Shown here in pieces: positions 51,092 through 60,338 of a stretch of 64,000 bases of DNA. The stretch comes from Bacillota bacterium. GTDB taxonomy: Bacteria > Bacillota > Clostridia > Lachnospirales > Lachnospiraceae. The position numbers and the translations under genes are program-made. The notes beneath the pieces are model-generated. The model was not told the DNA's origin. It was given only the letters and a program-made list of their open reading frames with translations, and did not search any database. The DNA lies in contig JAEYGZ010000038.1 in the NCBI GenBank assembly GCA_023409535.1, positions 248,001 to 312,000 of the forward strand, given 5' to 3'. Numbering within the stretch: the first letter of the stretch is position 1; each line of letters begins with the position of its first letter.

Positions 51092-51919
51092 TCAGCAATT
51101 TCCTTCATAGACATATTTCAAATTCCTTCGTGCAATCTCTGCCAGCCGATAGACTTTCTCTACCGGTGTAGCCTCCCTGTCCTGCATCCTCCATCTGGGA
51201 AAGAAGCGTGAGATGTGAAGCGGAATATCCGGCCGTATTCCCGCCAGCCAGCCTGATAGCTCATACATTTCCTCCTCCGAGTCATTCTCGCCCGGAATGA
51301 TTAAGGTAGTAACCTCCACATGACTTTTTTCGGCTGCCAGCGCAATGGCGCTCTTTACCGCACCCAAGTCTCCGCGCAGCTTACGGTAAAAGGGTTCCGT
51401 AAAGCATTTCAGATCAATATTAAATGCATCCATCAGCGGTAGCAGCTGCAATAAGGGCTCTTCGCAGATATAACCGTTGGTCACCGCCACATTTTTCAGT
51501 CCGCTTTGCTTTGCATAAGCAGCACAATCCCTCACAAATTCATATCCGATCAGGGGCTCATTATAGGTATAGGCTATACCGATATTTCCCCTGTCACGAA
51601 GGGCCAGTGCTTTTTCCACCAGCTCTTGGACCGTGATCTCCTGCGTCTCTATTTCTTCGCCGCTTACCATGGAGATATCACAGTTCTGGCAGAAGGGGCA
51701 GTTCAGATTGCAGCCGTAGCTTCCGACAGACAGAATTCTGCTTCCCGGATGAAAATGATACAGGGGCTTTTTCTCTATGGGATCAAGGGCCATTGCCGTC
51801 ACCTTTCCGTAATTATCACAGAGAACCTCTCCTCTTACATTCCTTCTGGCCTTACACAGTCCAAGATGTCCGTCCTCAATCCTGCAATGATGGGGACATA
51901 TCTTACACTCTGCTTTCAT
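51092..51919 (-). CDS. amrS: AmmeMemoRadiSam system radical SAM enzyme
   Basis: 275 aa. The N-terminal segment has CKICPHHCRI and GLCKAR Cys residues. The radical SAM motif C70-x-x-x-C74-x-x-C77 is in SYGCNLNCPFCQN, followed by YTYNEPLIGYEF and the VTNGYI and NIDLK strands. This is the family joined to AMMECR1 and Memo homologues; it is related to PFL-activating enzymes, and its substrate is unknown. The ATG overlaps the stop of the Memo/AMMECR1 gene by 4 bp. Confidence 0.92.
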   Translation of the reverse strand: MKAECKICPHHCRIEDGHLGLCKARRNVRGEVLCDNYGKVTAMALDPIEKKPLYHFHPGSRILSVGSYGCNLNCPFCQNCDISMVSGEEIETQEITVQELVEKALALRDRGNIGIAYTYNEPLIGYEFVRDCAAYAKQSGLKNVAVTNGYICEEPLLQLLPLMDAFNIDLKCFTEPFYRKLRGDLGAVKSAIALAAEKSHVEVTTLIIPGENDSEEEMYELSGWLAGIRPDIPLHISRFFPRWRMQDREATPVEKVYRLAEIARRNLKYVYEGNC

Positions 51920-53301
51920 TTATACCTCACCACCTCAAAGCGTTCCAGAGAGATCTTCTCATTATCATAAATTCCCGCTTTCTTTCTGGCAATGGATACC
52001 TGCTGCTCCACCGTATCCACACCCTCCAGATTAGGCAGCAGTAAACCGCGTTTTCTGCCCGCTGATACAATCACACCGTAGCGCTTTACATCCAGCTCCT
52101 CCATGGACTTGACAGACTCGGTATCCCCCAGTACATCCACACTGTATACCAGCTCGTCCAGCTCACTCGCCGACACCGGAGGAAAGCGGGGATCCTCCTC
52201 CCCTGCACTTACGGCATTACGCAGGATCTCCTCTGCTATATTGTCCGTCACCGGGCTTATGGTACCGATGCAGCCGCGCAGGCTGCCGTGCTTCTTTAAG
52301 GATACAAATACCCCTGCCCTGCGCTCCGTCATCTCCTGCGGAAGCACATCCGGAAGCTTCACATACTCTCCTGTGGTAACATAGGTCTCCAGTGATAACC
52401 TTGCCAGGCGCACATGGGGATCCTCGAGCTTCTGATGTTCTCTGGCAAGCGCCTTTTGCTTCCGCGAGAATATATCATCAAAATTACGGTCTGTAACCGC
52501 TTCTCCCGGCTTAAACTCACATACGGCATACCCAACGCCAAATGGTCCTTCATAGGACAGAAAATCCGTCTCTACGGATCTGCCGCTTAATGCACCCGCC
52601 AAAATGATAAAGGACCTGAGTCCGCATTCGGCAGCCGCTTCACAAAAATCAGGATTAAGCTCCAGAAGACTTAAAAAGTCTCCCTCCTTCATCGCTTTTG
52701 TTACCTGCTCATCAAACTGGGGACCTTCCTTTGCAAAGCCATAAGGCCCGTCCTCCTTTAGCTTATGAGACAGATCGCCGCTGGCTACCAGAACTATTCT
52801 CCGGTTTAGCTTCTCTGCAGTTTCTGTAATACATTTACCAAGATGATAATGGGTGGATATTGATAATCCTGACAGTCCTGCCCGCACCAGTTTATATTCC
52901 TGACAGACCTCGTTGATATAATATAGCGGGACCATTGTCCCGTGATCCAGCGCCGGATTCTTTTCGCCCAGGGTACCTGCCTCAACCCCTTCACGTTCAG
53001 CACAGGACTCCAGTGCATTTACGAAGGCTTCATCGTACTGCACTTGTATGGATACCTTGCCCGCTCCGAAATTTCCGAAGTTTCCCCTTGCCGACTTTCC
53101 GGGAGAGATATGAAAGTAATCTGAATACAGGATGGAATGCGGTGAGGTTATGACGATTGTATCCGGCTTTAGGGCTGCAATCCGCCTGGCAGCCTCACGA
53201 TAGCTGTTAACTGTAGCAATAACTTTATTCTCCTCGCCCTTGCCGACTTCAGGGATGATTAACGGCGGATGAGGGACAATAAACGCACCGACCAATGACA
53301 T
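51916..53301 (-). CDS. AmmeMemoRadiSam system protein: Memo-like dioxygenase fold fused to AMMECR1
   Basis: 461 aa. Residues 1 to about 265 form a class III extradiol-dioxygenase (LigB/Memo) domain: VGAFIVPHPPLIIPEVG with the metal His, TSPHS, DHGTMVPLYYI near 118 and SGDLSHKL near 170. From about 290 an AMMECR1 domain follows: LARLSLETYV, AGVFVSLKKHGSLRGCIGT (the LRGCIG signature near 345) and RFPPVSASELDEL. The two domains are separate genes in many organisms. Start behind AGGAGG. Coupled to the radical SAM gene. Chemistry unresolved. Confidence 0.93.
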   Translation of the reverse strand: MSLVGAFIVPHPPLIIPEVGKGEENKVIATVNSYREAARRIAALKPDTIVITSPHSILYSDYFHISPGKSARGNFGNFGAGKVSIQVQYDEAFVNALESCAEREGVEAGTLGEKNPALDHGTMVPLYYINEVCQEYKLVRAGLSGLSISTHYHLGKCITETAEKLNRRIVLVASGDLSHKLKEDGPYGFAKEGPQFDEQVTKAMKEGDFLSLLELNPDFCEAAAECGLRSFIILAGALSGRSVETDFLSYEGPFGVGYAVCEFKPGEAVTDRNFDDIFSRKQKALAREHQKLEDPHVRLARLSLETYVTTGEYVKLPDVLPQEMTERRAGVFVSLKKHGSLRGCIGTISPVTDNIAEEILRNAVSAGEEDPRFPPVSASELDELVYSVDVLGDTESVKSMEELDVKRYGVIVSAGRKRGLLLPNLEGVDTVEQQVSIARKKAGIYDNEKISLERFEVVRYK

Positions 53302-53423
53302 AACAGTACCTCCTAATGTTGTTCTTAAATATTTCCATAGGTTTCCTCTATTATACCCTATTTTATTTACCGCTGCTGAAAGAAAATAAAATATTTGATT
53401 TAACTTATAAAATTACGAAAAAA

Positions 53424-53473
53424 GGGCGTTGCAGAATTATCTGCCAAAGTCAGCAGATAAATCTGTAACGCCC
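53424..53473 (-). terminator. Terminator of the XRE regulator gene
   Basis: GGGCGTT and AACGCCC outer arms with inner ATCTGC/GCAGAT; TTTTTTCG follows on the minus strand. Confidence 0.88.
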
Positions 53474-53499
53474 TGAAGGGATTTATAGATTGGCCGTTA

Positions 53500-54312
53500 T
53501 TAAAGCATCAATTTCTCAATTATCCTTGCAGCAAGTTCATTGTTATCATTTGTATGCCCATGCTCTTCCTCAAGGACCTCAATTATCTTGACCAAATTCC
53601 GGATGCTTTTCTTCTTCATCACCAACAGAGTTAATACCTCCTGCAGCTCAAAAAGCGATATTTTCTCCGGTATGACGTCCTTCACCACCGAGGGATATTT
53701 CTCTGTGACATTATCAATCAGGATTTGAATCATCTGATGGTTCACGATCTTGTCAAAGTGGTCTGCGACAAGTAATTCCAGCTGCTCACAGAGCTTATGA
53801 AAGCTAAAGCCCTCAAGGGTCTTAAGCGCATCAGCAAACAGAGGCCTGTCATAGGACAATATTCTGTATTCCAGAGGTTCCAGGGCAGCATTATCGCGAA
53901 TTCTGACCAACGGCAGCAGAAAACCGTACTTTTCCGCCATAGTCTCTCTCAGGGAGCGTATTTCCGGAAACTGCGAAGCATGTTCCTGGGTTAACATGTC
54001 GGTAAAGCCGGTGCCGGTTTCAATTACCAGCGGTTCCGCAAGCACCTTCTGTAACAGCAGCCTGGCGGACTGCTCATCATTATTCTCCGTAATCCTGGCC
54101 TTGCGCCCGTCTCTATGTAACAGATAATCCGCGGTACAGCACAGCACCTCACAGATATGATATAGTAAATCCAGATCCGGGTAACTGCTTCCTTTCTCCC
54201 ATTTTGATACTGCCTGCGGCGTTACACCGATTCTTCCCGCCAGCTGTTCCTGGGTAAAGCCTGCTTCTCTTCTTGCTTCGGTGAGACGCTCACCAAAATA
54301 GTGTATTTCCAT
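53500..54312 (-). CDS. XRE-family transcriptional regulator with a C-terminal helical domain
   Basis: 270 aa. Residues 6-62 form an XRE/Cro HTH: LTEARREAGFTQEQLAGRIG and TPQAVSKWEKGSSYPDLDLL. The remaining 200 residues are alpha-helical with no enzyme signature, probably a sensing or dimerisation domain. Start behind AAAGGAGG. It has a strong terminator and lies alone between the AmmeMemoRadiSam pair and spmB. Target unknown. Confidence 0.88.
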   Translation of the reverse strand: MEIHYFGERLTEARREAGFTQEQLAGRIGVTPQAVSKWEKGSSYPDLDLLYHICEVLCCTADYLLHRDGRKARITENNDEQSARLLLQKVLAEPLVIETGTGFTDMLTQEHASQFPEIRSLRETMAEKYGFLLPLVRIRDNAALEPLEYRILSYDRPLFADALKTLEGFSFHKLCEQLELLVADHFDKIVNHQMIQILIDNVTEKYPSVVKDVIPEKISLFELQEVLTLLVMKKKSIRNLVKIIEVLEEEHGHTNDNNELAARIIEKLML

Positions 54313-54428
54313 AGTTTCATTTGCCTCCTTTGTATTTTATGTAACTATAATTTCTGTAATAAGTTTAGCATAAGGCAGCCTCCCAGTAAAACAACATCTT
54401 CTTTACACCGGCCTCAACGGTTGGCTTA

Positions 54429-54956
54429 TTAAAAAACCAGATTTGTCATAATGACGCTGGCGAAAATCCCTGACAAGGTTGCTATGATACATCCCAGCAG
54501 CGTATATCTCGTCTTTCTGACTCCTGCCGCCATAAAATAAACCGCCATGGTATAGAATATGGTCTCAGTACTGCTCATCATAACGGAAACCAGCCTGCCC
54601 AGATAAGAATCCGGTCCGTACTCTTTAAAGATATCAAGCACCAGGCTCGTAGCCGCCGAGGAAGAGAACATCTTTATAATAGCGACCGGAACCAGCTGTG
54701 ATGGAAAATGCAGCATGTCTGTCAGAGGCCTGATCAGATCCGAAATGATATTTAATGCTCCGGAAGCCCGCAGAATTCCTATGGCGACCATCAACCCGAT
54801 TAAGGTAGGTAAAATATCAAGAACCACCTTAAAGCCGTCCTTGGCCCCCTGAATGAATTCATCAAAGATATTTGTCCTTGTGATGAGACCGTATCCGATG
54901 ATATAAAAGAAAATAAACGGAATGATATAATCAGAAATATATAATAAAAATCTCAT
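54429..54956 (-). CDS. spmB: Spore maturation protein B
   Basis: 175 aa with four to five membrane helices, nucleoside-recognition (Gate) domain. Sequence marks: DGFKVVLDILPTLIGLMVAIG and PDSYLGRLVSVMMSSTETIFYT, typical of SpmB. In Bacillus SpmA and SpmB are needed for core dehydration and heat resistance of the spore. AGAAGGGAG precedes the ATG, and the gene follows spmA by 13 bp. Confidence 0.93.
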   Translation of the reverse strand: MRFLLYISDYIIPFIFFYIIGYGLITRTNIFDEFIQGAKDGFKVVLDILPTLIGLMVAIGILRASGALNIISDLIRPLTDMLHFPSQLVPVAIIKMFSSSAATSLVLDIFKEYGPDSYLGRLVSVMMSSTETIFYTMAVYFMAAGVRKTRYTLLGCIIATLSGIFASVIMTNLVF

Positions 54957-54969
54957 GGACTGCTCCCTT

Positions 54970-55563
54970 CTACTTGATACCTCTTAAACTGCTGACTTTT
55001 CTGGCGACCACCGAGAAGATCAGCCCGACACAGGTGGAGAAGATGGTCGCCGCCAGTCCGGCACCCAGAATCTCTGCCGGATTCACCGAACCGTATTGAC
55101 TTCTGTAGGCGATAACATTAACCGGTATCAGCTGCAGGGAAGAAATATTTATAATAAGCATAGTGCACATATCACAGCTTGCCACATCCGAATCCTTATT
55201 CAGCTTCTTTAACTCCTTCATGGCCATCAGCCCCATGGGTGTGGCTGCCCAGCCTAATCCCAGGATATTGGCGATCATATTAGAGGCAATATATTCATTT
55301 GCTATATGACCTCTTGGTATGCTCGGATAAAGAAATCGCAGCAATGGCCGAAGTGCTTTTGTAAAAGCTGCTACCAGACCGCATTTCTTTGCTACCTGCA
55401 TGATGCCCGTCCACATCGCCATAATCCCAAGCATTGTGATGCAAAGAGATACCGCTTCCTTTGAGGAGTTGATCGTCGCTTTACTGACCTCGTCGATTTC
55501 TCCCCGGAGCATGCCGACGGTAATACCAAGTACAATCATAATGCCCCACAGATAATTCAACAT
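54970..55563 (-). CDS. spmA: Spore maturation protein A
   Basis: 197 aa membrane protein with the Gate-domain features NMIANILGLGWAATPMGL near residue 92 and SSKEAVSLCITMLGIMAMWTG near 33. First gene of the spmA-spmB operon, start behind AAAGGGG. A sporulation-specific promoter is expected, but no clear sigma-G or sigma-E boxes could be picked out by eye. Confidence 0.93.
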   Translation of the reverse strand: MLNYLWGIMIVLGITVGMLRGEIDEVSKATINSSKEAVSLCITMLGIMAMWTGIMQVAKKCGLVAAFTKALRPLLRFLYPSIPRGHIANEYIASNMIANILGLGWAATPMGLMAMKELKKLNKDSDVASCDMCTMLIINISSLQLIPVNVIAYRSQYGSVNPAEILGAGLAATIFSTCVGLIFSVVARKVSSLRGIK

Positions 55564-55754
55564 GATATTTTCCCCTTTCCCATGGTTTGTTGTCGAAACT
55601 TTCGGTAATAATTCTCATTTTCTAGAAATTCTAATTAAGATTAGTTGCCTATTATAACTATATTCCTAATTTTGTAAGACATTCCTTCTCTTTATCGTAA
55701 ATTTTGGTATTAAGTGCTACCCATTTACATTTATTGTTTAAATTGTGCTATGTT

Positions 55755-55799
55755 TTGACAATTATTTATGTTGACTTTAAAAAAATCCTATGATATCTT
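55755..55799 (+). promoter_or_regulatory. Overlapping candidate promoters of the abrB-like gene
   Basis: Two sets on the plus strand: TTGACA-N17-TAAAAA (55755-55783) and TTGACT-N17-TATCTT (55771-55799). The rest of the 55564-55902 gap is AT-rich; a short GTCAG/CTGAC hairpin lies near 55827-55843 in the leader. Confidence 0.4.
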
Positions 55800-55902
55800 A
55801 ATAAATGCTATTACAAATAATGTAAGTCAGACTGCGTTCTGACGGACAGCCATGAGTAATACAAGTTTATTCCCCAATACACTTGAGAAAAGGAGGCCTA
55901 CT

Positions 55903-56160
55903 ATGAAAAGTACTGGTATTGTAAGAAGACTTGATGAACTTGGAAGAATCACTCTTCCCATCGAGTTAAGAAGAACCTTGGATGTAAGCGAAAGAGATCC
56001 TCTGGAGATTTTCGTTGATGAGGGCAGAATTATTCTTCAGAAGTACGAACCCACTGATATTTTCAACGGCAACAAAGATAATCTGCTTGAATATCAGGGA
56101 AAGAAGATTTCTAAGGACACAATCGTAGAACTTGCCAAGCTTGCAGGCATAATTGAGTAA
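55903..56160 (+). CDS. AbrB/SpoVT-type transition-state regulator
   Basis: 85 aa from the ATG at 55903, behind AAAGGAGG. An earlier in-frame ATG at 55852 has no ribosome site. The N-terminal swapped-hairpin DNA-binding domain reads MKSTGIVRRLDELGRITLP, then IELRRTLDVSERDPLEIFVD, the AbrB consensus. The C-terminal ~35 residues mediate multimerisation. Members control the switch to stationary phase and sporulation. Divergent from spmA. Confidence 0.93.
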   Translation: MKSTGIVRRLDELGRITLPIELRRTLDVSERDPLEIFVDEGRIILQKYEPTDIFNGNKDNLLEYQGKKISKDTIVELAKLAGIIE

Positions 56161-56183
56161 TTTCATTTATAAAAGTTCTCGAG

Positions 56184-56243
56184 CGTTCTTGCCGAACGTA
56201 AATACTTAAGACATGCTTAGAGCATGAGCATTCCGAGGAATGT
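56184..56243 (+). other. Three consecutive stem-loops in the abrB 3' region
   Basis: CGTTC/GAACG (56184-56198, loop TTGCC), CATGC/GCATG (56212-56226, loop TTAGA) and CATTC/GAATG (56229-56242, loop CGAG) between the stop codon and the terminator. Confidence 0.45.
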
Positions 56244-56261
56244 ACGCATATCGAATATGCC

Positions 56262-56308
56262 AAAGAGCGGCTGCAATGGTGATGCGAGATCACCTTGCAG
56301 CCGCTCTT
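56262..56308. terminator. Strong bidirectional terminator
   Basis: AAAGAGCGGCTGCA and TGCAGCCGCTCTTT arms with an inner TGGTGAT/ATCACC stem, shared by the abrB-like gene and the convergent TPR/MORN gene. Confidence 0.92.
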
Positions 56309-56327
56309 TTCATAAATCATATATTAT

Positions 56328-57737
56328 TTACTTAACAAAATTTTTGACTCCCTCCGTTTGATCCGGTTTCTCATCGGCATTATAAGATTTTTTATCTGCT
56401 TCCACGCCATCCTCATAATGAACCTGCTCCATAATACCACTCTCTAATGCATTATTATAGCTGCCGCTTATTACCGTCTTATCCTCATAGGTCTTCCCGT
56501 CATTCTTCTTCAGAACCTTCATCTCGACTGTTTCACCGGCACCATTGGGAATATTGTTATTCCATTCTCCGTCATAATAATAGTATCCCTCACCGTAGTC
56601 ATTATTTGTCCTGATCAAATAAATTCCGATACCTTTTCTTGTACCGCCGGTGAAATCCCCGTAATAAATCGTAGAATCATTGTAGATTACCATTCCCAAA
56701 CCCTTTGAGATATCACCTTCTCCTGTACCATAATAAACAGGTGCACCTACTGCGATTTTCTCTTGATACTCTTTGGTGTCCATCACTGCCAGAACACTGT
56801 CAACATCCCTGTCAGCCAAAGCGACCGCCAAACCGGTGAGCATATTATTTCTTTCCTGTTTCTCTTCCAGAAGCTCGGTGGCCGTATCCAGCAGCTCCTC
56901 CAGACCATTGTTCTCTATCTTTAAAAGCGCCTCTTTAAGCAGCTGCACCGCTTTATTGTAGCTGCCCTGGTCAATATAAATCTGGGCCAGTGCATCATAT
57001 GCCTTAGCCTCAGAGGGAAGAAGAAGGATAGCCTCTTTATACTGAGTAATACCATCCTTATAGTTTTCCTGATAGATGTATTCCTCTGCCTGCTTAATCA
57101 TCTCGTCGTACTGCTTCTTCAGGATACTGTTATCGATTGATGTGAGCATTGCCTCTAATTCCGGGCTTTTCGTCACATCAATTCCTTCCATGATCTGCTC
57201 TCTGGCAAGATCATACTTCTCCTGCATCATATAAGATTTTGCTATGCCCTGGTAGGACGTGGCTTCCTTGCTTTTAAGCAGCTTTGCCTTGCCATATTCA
57301 GCAATTGCCTTATCATACTCCTTATTTGTAAAATAAACGTCTGCACGGGAAACAGACTGAAGAAATTCATAGTCCGTTTTAGCGGCCTTTACTTCCTCAA
57401 TCTTATTCTTTACCTTATTGCTTGATAATTTCTCATAGCCGGAACGTAATACCTCCAGAGCCTTATCATAATCATTTAGTCCAACATAAGCCTGGGCAAG
57501 GCCTATGGTTAAGGTCTCCTGATCACTTCCCTTAATGGCCAGCGCCGTCTGATAGGCCTTGACGGCCTGTTCATAGCTCCCTGCATTCAGGTAATTCTCC
57601 GCCATAACAGCCTGCTCTACAAACTTTACGCCCTTTGTCGAACTACTGATAATAATCAAAACAGTAATAATTACTGCAGCCCCCAGAATAGCCCCAACCA
57701 CTTTTCTCTCTTTTGTTCGAAATATACCGCGGTACAT
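56328..57737 (-). CDS. TPR protein with MORN repeats, membrane-anchored
   Basis: 469 aa. One membrane helix at about 13-32 with a basic cytosolic start, so the bulk is outside. About eight TPR helices pairs span 38-300, for example NAGSYEQAVKAYQTALAIKG and EAKAYDALAQIYIDQGSYNK. From about 335 two to three MORN-like repeats appear: TIYYGDFTGGTRKGIGIY and YYYDGEWNNNIPNGAGE. The combination suggests a cell-envelope scaffold. Start behind GGAGG. It is upstream of no other gene in its own terminator unit; rsmI lies 49 bp away on the same strand upstream. Confidence 0.8.
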   Translation of the reverse strand: MYRGIFRTKERKVVGAILGAAVIITVLIIISSSTKGVKFVEQAVMAENYLNAGSYEQAVKAYQTALAIKGSDQETLTIGLAQAYVGLNDYDKALEVLRSGYEKLSSNKVKNKIEEVKAAKTDYEFLQSVSRADVYFTNKEYDKAIAEYGKAKLLKSKEATSYQGIAKSYMMQEKYDLAREQIMEGIDVTKSPELEAMLTSIDNSILKKQYDEMIKQAEEYIYQENYKDGITQYKEAILLLPSEAKAYDALAQIYIDQGSYNKAVQLLKEALLKIENNGLEELLDTATELLEEKQERNNMLTGLAVALADRDVDSVLAVMDTKEYQEKIAVGAPVYYGTGEGDISKGLGMVIYNDSTIYYGDFTGGTRKGIGIYLIRTNNDYGEGYYYYDGEWNNNIPNGAGETVEMKVLKKNDGKTYEDKTVISGSYNNALESGIMEQVHYEDGVEADKKSYNADEKPDQTEGVKNFVK

Positions 57738-57785
57738 TATTTCACCTCCAAAAGACAGTCATCTCTTCTCCTCACGGTTTGCCGG

Positions 57786-58646
57786 TCAGTCTGTCTGACC
57801 GGTTCCTTCTTTCATAAGCCTCTGATAAATGTCTCTTTTACTGACTCCTCTGTCCTTCGCGACAGCCTTCATTGCCTCCTTCTTATCCAGTCCCTGATCG
57901 ATATAGATTCTCATATGCTCTGTCAAAGCAACAGCGCCCCATCGCTCCTGCTTCTCCTCCTCGAGCTCATGACTTGATCTACCCTCAAGCACCAGTACAT
58001 ATTCCCCTTTTGGTTCCTGTGTTTCAAATACGGTAATTGCCTCAGAAAGTGTAGTCTGCCAGACAGTCTCATGTAATTTCGTCAGTTCTTTTATAATTGA
58101 AATATTACGGTCTCCCAATACCTCCTTAAGTTCCAGAAGAGTCTTTCCCAGCCGGTGCGGAGCCTCATATAATATAACCGTTCTTGTATCATTTTTTAAT
58201 TCATTCAGTACCTGCTGCCGTTCCTTTTTGTCCGTCGGAAGAAATGCCTCGAAGCTAAATCTTCTGGTAGCTAAACCCGACAATGTCAGCGCTGTTATTG
58301 CTGCACAGGCGCCCGGAATAGAAGTTACCGTAATCCCTGCCGCATAAGCCTGCTTCACCAGCTCTTCCCCGGGATCGGAGATACCCGGAGTCCCTGCATC
58401 CGTGATCAGCGCTATGTTAACCCCCAAGCCTAACTGTTCCACCAGATACCTGGCTTTCTCCACCTTGTTGAACTCATGATAACTGGTCATGGGCGTCTTT
58501 ATCTCAAAATGATTTAACAGCTTTATACTGTGCCTGGTATCCTCCGCAGCAATCAGATCCACCTCTTTTAAGGTGCGGATCACCCGGAAGGTGATATCCT
58601 CCAGATTACCAATCGGTGTTGCACATAAATACAATATTCCGGACAT
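57786..58646 (-). CDS. rsmI: 16S rRNA (cytidine-1402 2'-O) methyltransferase
   Basis: 286 aa. Methylates the 2'-O of C1402 in the ribosomal P site. Tetrapyrrole-methylase fold: LCATPIGNLEDITFRVIRTL near the start, AAEDTRHSIKLLNHF near 34, TDAGTPGISDPGEELV near 83 and SIPGACAAITALTLSGL near 108. The C-terminal region with KKEAMKAVAKDRGVSKRDIYQ is normal for the family. Part of a minus-strand series from holB. Confidence 0.95.
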   Translation of the reverse strand: MSGILYLCATPIGNLEDITFRVIRTLKEVDLIAAEDTRHSIKLLNHFEIKTPMTSYHEFNKVEKARYLVEQLGLGVNIALITDAGTPGISDPGEELVKQAYAAGITVTSIPGACAAITALTLSGLATRRFSFEAFLPTDKKERQQVLNELKNDTRTVILYEAPHRLGKTLLELKEVLGDRNISIIKELTKLHETVWQTTLSEAITVFETQEPKGEYVLVLEGRSSHELEEEKQERWGAVALTEHMRIYIDQGLDKKEAMKAVAKDRGVSKRDIYQRLMKEGTGQTD

Positions 58647-58675
58647 CGCTTCGTCCTTTCTTTGTCATTTCGTTC

Positions 58676-59434
58676 CTAATATCCATAAATGTCATAAATC
58701 TCATCCGTATACACCTTCGGCTCCTTATATACAACCAGAGGGGACTCCACCTTAAGCATGGATTTTGCGCCCTTGATACATTCCAGCAGAACCATATTAG
58801 GTTCCTTGTCAATATAGGGATATACCAGCTTCATTCGTTTTGGCTCCAGCTTATACTGCGTCAGCCGGTTCATAATCTCTACCAGACGGAAAGGCCGGTG
58901 TACCAGATAAAATCTCCCGCCCGGCTTAAGCAGCCTGGCGGTTTCCCTGATCACATCCTCCAGGGAACATAACAGCTCATGGCGGGCAATGGCTTTCGCA
59001 TCCCCCGGATTGATCAGACCATGTCCGCTGTTCATATAAGGGGGATTGCTCGTAAGGACGTCAAAGGAAGCCGGCCCGAACAGGGTGGAGGCTTCCTTGA
59101 TATCTCCGATGACAATATCAATTTTATCTTGCAGTCCGTTCATGGTAACGCTGCGTCTTGCCATATCAGCACTATCCTCCTGGATCTCCAGTCCGGTAAA
59201 ATGCTTTCCCTCCGTCTTTGCCTCCAGCAAAATCGGTATAATCCCTGTTCCTGTGCCCAGATCAAGCACCGTCTCACCGGACAAAACCCTGGTAAAGCCG
59301 GATAGCAGCACAGCATCCATGCCAAAACAAAATTTCTTCGTATTCTGTATGATTTTATAATTATTTCTGTTTAAATCGTCCACCCGTTCCCCGGGCTTCA
59401 GACCAACCTTAATCTCATCATTTTTATTCATCAT
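58676..59434 (-). CDS. tRNA1(Val) adenine-37 N6-methyltransferase-like protein
   Basis: 252 aa, YfiC/TrmN6 family. The SAM motif is VLDLGTGTGIIPILL near residue 55 and the amino-methyltransferase motif NPPYM near 130, preceded by FDVLTSN. The opening GERVDDLNRNNYKIIQNTKKFCFGMDAV type is characteristic of this group in Firmicutes, always upstream of rsmI. It overlaps the ricT stop by 11 bp. Confidence 0.9.
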   Translation of the reverse strand: MMNKNDEIKVGLKPGERVDDLNRNNYKIIQNTKKFCFGMDAVLLSGFTRVLSGETVLDLGTGTGIIPILLEAKTEGKHFTGLEIQEDSADMARRSVTMNGLQDKIDIVIGDIKEASTLFGPASFDVLTSNPPYMNSGHGLINPGDAKAIARHELLCSLEDVIRETARLLKPGGRFYLVHRPFRLVEIMNRLTQYKLEPKRMKLVYPYIDKEPNMVLLECIKGAKSMLKVESPLVVYKEPKVYTDEIYDIYGY

Positions 59435-60338
59435 CCAGCAGGGATTTTCCTTCTCTCTTCTCCAAAAGCTCCAGTACCCTTAATTCCTCATCCTCAAAGG
59501 ATGGCGTTCTCTCTTTACGCTTTCTCTGCTTAAACCGAAGGTCCTCCACCTTATATTCACGAACTTCCTTCTCGTCATTTTCCAGGGTTACAATCACCTT
59601 AACCAGCTGCTTTAGTACACTGACACTTTGCACCTCGCCTCTCAGGTTGTCCTTGGTGGTTACAAAGTCACCGACGCCCGGCAGCTTGCTATTTAACTCT
59701 TCGTATGCTTCTTCCTCATTCTTTAAGCAGCACATTAATCTTCCGCACACACCGGAGATCTTGGTGGGATTAAGCGACAGATTCTGCTCCTTTGCCATCT
59801 TAATGGAAACAGGTGCGAACTCGGATAAATGGGTATGGCAGCAAAGAGGACGTCCGCAGATACCGATACCGCCGACAATTTTGGTCTCATCCCTTACACC
59901 GATCTGGCGAAGCTCGATACGGGTCTTAAATACGGAAGCCAGGTCCTTCACAAGCTCTCTGAAGTCAATTCTTCCATCCGCTGTAAAATAAAACAGAACC
60001 TTATTATTATCAAAGGTGTATTCTGAATCAATCAGCTTCATTTCCAGTCCGTGCTTCTTTATCTTCTCCAGACAGATCTGAAAGGCTTCCTTCTCTTTCT
60101 CTTTATTGCGTTTTTCGATCGCATCATCCTCCTCGGTTGCCTGGCGGATCACCGGCTTAAGGGGTTGAATGATCTTATCATCCTCTACATCTCTGGGACC
60201 AAGAACTACCGAGCCGTACTCAATGCCCCTTGCAGTCTCTACGATCACATTGTCGCCTTGTTTCATATTAAAACCTGCAGGATCAAAGAAATAAACCTTA
60301 CCTGCCCTGCGAAACCTTACACCAATAACATTAACCAT
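59424..60338 (-). CDS. ricT: RicT / YaaT (PSP1 domain) protein
   Basis: 304 aa. PSP1 C-terminal domain, with the opening GVRFRRAGKVYFFDP. The conserved Cys residues of the RicAFT complex are visible: GICGRPLCCHTHL near 170 and GVCGRLMCCLKNEEEAYEEL near 200, which bind Fe-S clusters in Bacillus. RicA/F/T promotes mRNA maturation with RNase Y and sporulation phosphorelay. ricA and ricF are not in the window. Overlaps the holB end by 8 bp. Confidence 0.93.
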   Translation of the reverse strand: MVNVIGVRFRRAGKVYFFDPAGFNMKQGDNVIVETARGIEYGSVVLGPRDVEDDKIIQPLKPVIRQATEEDDAIEKRNKEKEKEAFQICLEKIKKHGLEMKLIDSEYTFDNNKVLFYFTADGRIDFRELVKDLASVFKTRIELRQIGVRDETKIVGGIGICGRPLCCHTHLSEFAPVSIKMAKEQNLSLNPTKISGVCGRLMCCLKNEEEAYEELNSKLPGVGDFVTTKDNLRGEVQSVSVLKQLVKVIVTLENDEKEVREYKVEDLRFKQRKRKERTPSFEDEELRVLELLEKREGKSLLDDE

